Source: Prosapia bicincta
Lineage: Eukaryota; Arthropoda; Insecta; Hemiptera; Cercopidae
Direction: 5' to 3'
DNA length: 64,000 nucleotides
Assembly (NCBI GenBank): GCA_036971475.1
Contig: JBAIZL010000002.1
Coordinates: forward strand, 127,351,033 to 127,415,032
In this document: positions 61,525 through 64,000 of the stretch, piece after piece
Layout: each line of letters starts with the position of its first letter
Numbering within the stretch: the stretch's first letter is position 1
Notes under the pieces: model-generated
Seen by the model: the letters and a program-made list of their open reading frames with translations, nothing else
Told to the model about the DNA's origin: nothing
Databases searched by the model: none
Translations under genes and position numbers: made by a program

Positions 61525-64000
61525 GTGAAAGCTAAACAACATACATGCCGCCTAATGGAACAGTCCCTCAGAGGGAGTAGCAAAGAGCAGATGAAAGCTA
61601 AACAAGATACATGCCGCCTAATGAAACAGTCCCTCAGAGGAAGTAGCAAAGAACAGATGAAAGCTAAATAAGATACATGCCGCCTAATCCAACAGTCCCT
61701 CAGAGGGAGTAGCAAAGAGCAGATGAAAGCTAAACAAGATACATGCCGCTTAATGGAACAGTCCCACAGAGGAAGTAGCAAAGAGCAGATGAAAGCTAAA
61801 CAAGATACATGCCGCCTAATGGAACAGTCCCTCACAGGGAGTAGAAAAGAGCAGATGAAAGGTAAACAAGATACATGCAGCCTAATGGAACAGTCCCTCA
61901 CAGGGAGTAGCAAAGAGCAGATGAAAGCTAAACAAGATACATGCCGCCTAATGGACAGTCCCTCACAGGGAGTAGAAAAGAGCAGATGAAAGGTAAACAA
62001 GATACATGCAGCCTAATGGAACAGTCCCTCACAGGGAGTAGCAAAGAGCTGATGAAATCTAAACAAGATACATGCCGCCTAATCGAACAGTCCCTCACAG
62101 GGAGTAGCAAAGAGAAGATGAAATCTAAACAAGATACATGCTGCCTAATGGAACAGTCCCTCACAGGGAGTAGAAAAGAGCAGATGAAAGGTAAACAAGA
62201 TACATGCAGCCTAATGGAACAGTCCCTCACAGGGAGTAGCAAAGAGCAGATGAAAGCTAAACAAGATACATGCCGCCTAATGGAACAGTCCCTCACAGGG
62301 AGTAGAAAAGAGCAGATGAAAGGTAAACAAGATACATGCCGCCTAATGGAACAGTCCCTCACAGGGAGTAGAAAAGAGCAGATGAAAGGTAAACAAGATA
62401 CATGCAGCCTAATGGAACAGTCCCTCACAGGGAGTAGCAAAGAGCTGATGAAATCTAAACAAGATACATGCCGCCTAATCGAACAGTCCCTCACAGGGAG
62501 TAGCAAAGAGAAGATGAAATCTAAACAAGATACATGCCGCCTAATGGAACAGTCCCTCACAGGGAGTAGCAAAGAGCAGATGAAAGGTAAACAAGATATA
62601 TGCAGCCTAATGGAACAGTCCCTCACAGGGAGTAGAAAAGAGCAGATGAAAGGTAAACAAGATACATGCAGCCTAATGGAACAGTCCCTCACAGGGAGTA
62701 GAAAAGAGCAGATGAAAGGTAAACAAGATACATGCAGCCTAATGGAACAGTCCCACAGAGGAAGTAGCAAAGAGCAGATGAAAGCTAAACAAGATACATG
62801 CCGCCTAATGGAACAGTCCCTCACAGGGAGTAGCAAAGAGCAGATGAAAGCTAAACAAGATACATGCCGCTTAATGGAACAGTCCCACAGAGGAAGTAGC
62901 AAAGAGCAGATGAAAGCTAAACAAGATACATGCCGCCTAATGGAACAGTCCCTCAGGGAGTAGAAAAGAGCAGATGAAAGGTAAACAAGATACATGCAGC
63001 CTAATGGAACAGTCCCTCACAGGGAGTAGCAAAGAGCAGATGAAAGCTAAACAAGATACATGCCGCCTAATGGAACAGTCCCTCACAGGGAGTAGAAAAG
63101 AGCAGATGAAAGGTAAACAAGATACATGCAGCCTAATGGAACAGTCCCTCACAGGGAGTAGAAAAGAGCAGATGAAAGCTAAACAAGATACATGCAGCCT
63201 AATGGAACAGTCCCTCACAGGGAGTAGCAAAGAGCTGATGAAATCTAAACAAGATACATGCCGCCTAATCGAACAGTCCCTCACAGGGAGTAGAAAAGAG
63301 CAGATGAAAGGTAAACAAGATACATGCAGCCTAATGGAACAGTCCCTCAGAGGGAGTAGCAAAGAGCAGATGAAAGCTAAACAAGATACATGCCGCCTAA
63401 TGAAACAGTCCCTCAGAGGAAGTAGCAAAGAACAGATGAAAGCTAAATAAGATACATGCCGCCTAATCCAACAGTCCCTCAGAGGGAGTAGCAAAGAGCA
63501 GATGAAAGCTAAACAAGATACATGCCGCTTAATGGAACAGTCCCACAGAGGAAGTAGCAAAGAGCAGATGAAAGCTAAACAAGATACATGCCGCCTAATG
63601 GAACAGTCCCTCACAGGGAGTAGAAAAGAGCAGATGAAAGGTAAACAAGATACATGCAGCCTAATGGAACAGTCCCTCACAGGGAGTAGCAAAGAGCAGA
63701 TGAAAGCTAAACAAGATACATGCCGCCTAATGGAACAGTCCCTCACAGGGAGTAGAAAAGAGCAGATGAAAGGTAAACAAGATACATGCAGCCTAATGGA
63801 ACAGTCCCTCACAGGGAGTAGAAAAGAGCAGATGAAAGCTAAACAAGATACATGCAGCCTAATGGAACAGTCCCTCACAGGGAGTAGCAAAGAGCTGATG
63901 AAATCTAAACAAGATACATGCCGCCTAATCGAACAGTCCCTCACAGGGAGTAGCAAAGAGAAGATGAAATCTAAACAAGATACATGCTGCCTAATGGAAC
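61525..64000. repeat. 66-bp minisatellite, about 37 copies, continuing past the window
   Basis: Unit CAAGATACATGCCGCCTAAT, GGAACAGTCCCTCACAGGGA, GTAGCAAAGAGCAGATGAAA, GCTAAA. Because 66 is a multiple of three and few copies hold stops, long frames stay open on both strands: + repeats of MEQSLTGSSKEQMKAKQDTC, - repeats of LLLPVRDCSIRRHVSCLAFI. Short deletions near 61954 (1 base) and 62953 (2 bases) and a TAA in two variant units break the frames. A variant block at 61621 recurs 1779 bp later (27 units minus those 3 bases). Noncoding is the better reading. Confidence 0.95.

Noticed and set aside
61941..62963. Long + strand open frame of 22-residue repeats as a real protein gene
   Set aside because: It is explained by a 66-bp tandem repeat lacking stops; the opposite strand is equally open, and indels break the frame.
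61928..63956. Long - strand open frames rich in Cys and Leu as membrane or secreted repeat protein
   Set aside because: Same minisatellite; no start context, signal peptide or non-repetitive part supports a gene.

Overview
This is an AT-rich stretch of animal nuclear DNA with large introns and very many repeats. It holds one host gene, read on the minus strand: a homologue of MCTP (multiple C2 domains and transmembrane region protein). Eleven exons between 61069 and 22069 splice in consistent phase into the C-terminal 555 residues: most of one C2 domain, a complete second C2 domain, two membrane-anchoring regions and the stop codon. The upstream exons lie beyond the right edge. Abundant Penelope-like elements (PLEs), with Tigger, hAT, piggyBac and Harbinger transposons, suggest an invertebrate, plausibly an arthropod such as a chelicerate. 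The sequence alone does not settle the species.

Layout. 1-8.5 kb is a nest of transposons in and around (TA)n tracts: a Tigger miniature element, a PLE, an almost complete hAT element with 8-bp target duplications, and a full-length but frameshifted Tigger. 8.5-22 kb is the 3' flank of MCTP, with a Harbinger deletion derivative, two folded PLE copies and otherwise unassigned AT-rich DNA. 22-61 kb is MCTP. Its introns carry a LINE remnant (last intron), further folded PLE copies, a Tigger, a mariner-like remnant, a piggyBac deletion derivative, a 4.3-kb array of a 61-bp satellite, a hAT element, an 811-bp tandem duplication, a 99-bp minisatellite and two short hAT elements. 61.5-64 kb is a 66-bp minisatellite that runs off the window, in the presumed next MCTP intron.

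The most striking pattern is in the PLEs. At least eight body-containing copies and about ten terminal remnants, from about five families, are present. Seven of the eight body copies have the same architecture: a 5'-truncated body ending in a GIY-YIG endonuclease region, joined head-on to an inverted copy of its own 3' end. Arm length ranges from about 109 to 475 bp while the outer boundary stays nearly fixed. Some termini carry a hammerhead-ribozyme-like core, best preserved near 25.25 kb. None of the transposon reading frames looks intact.
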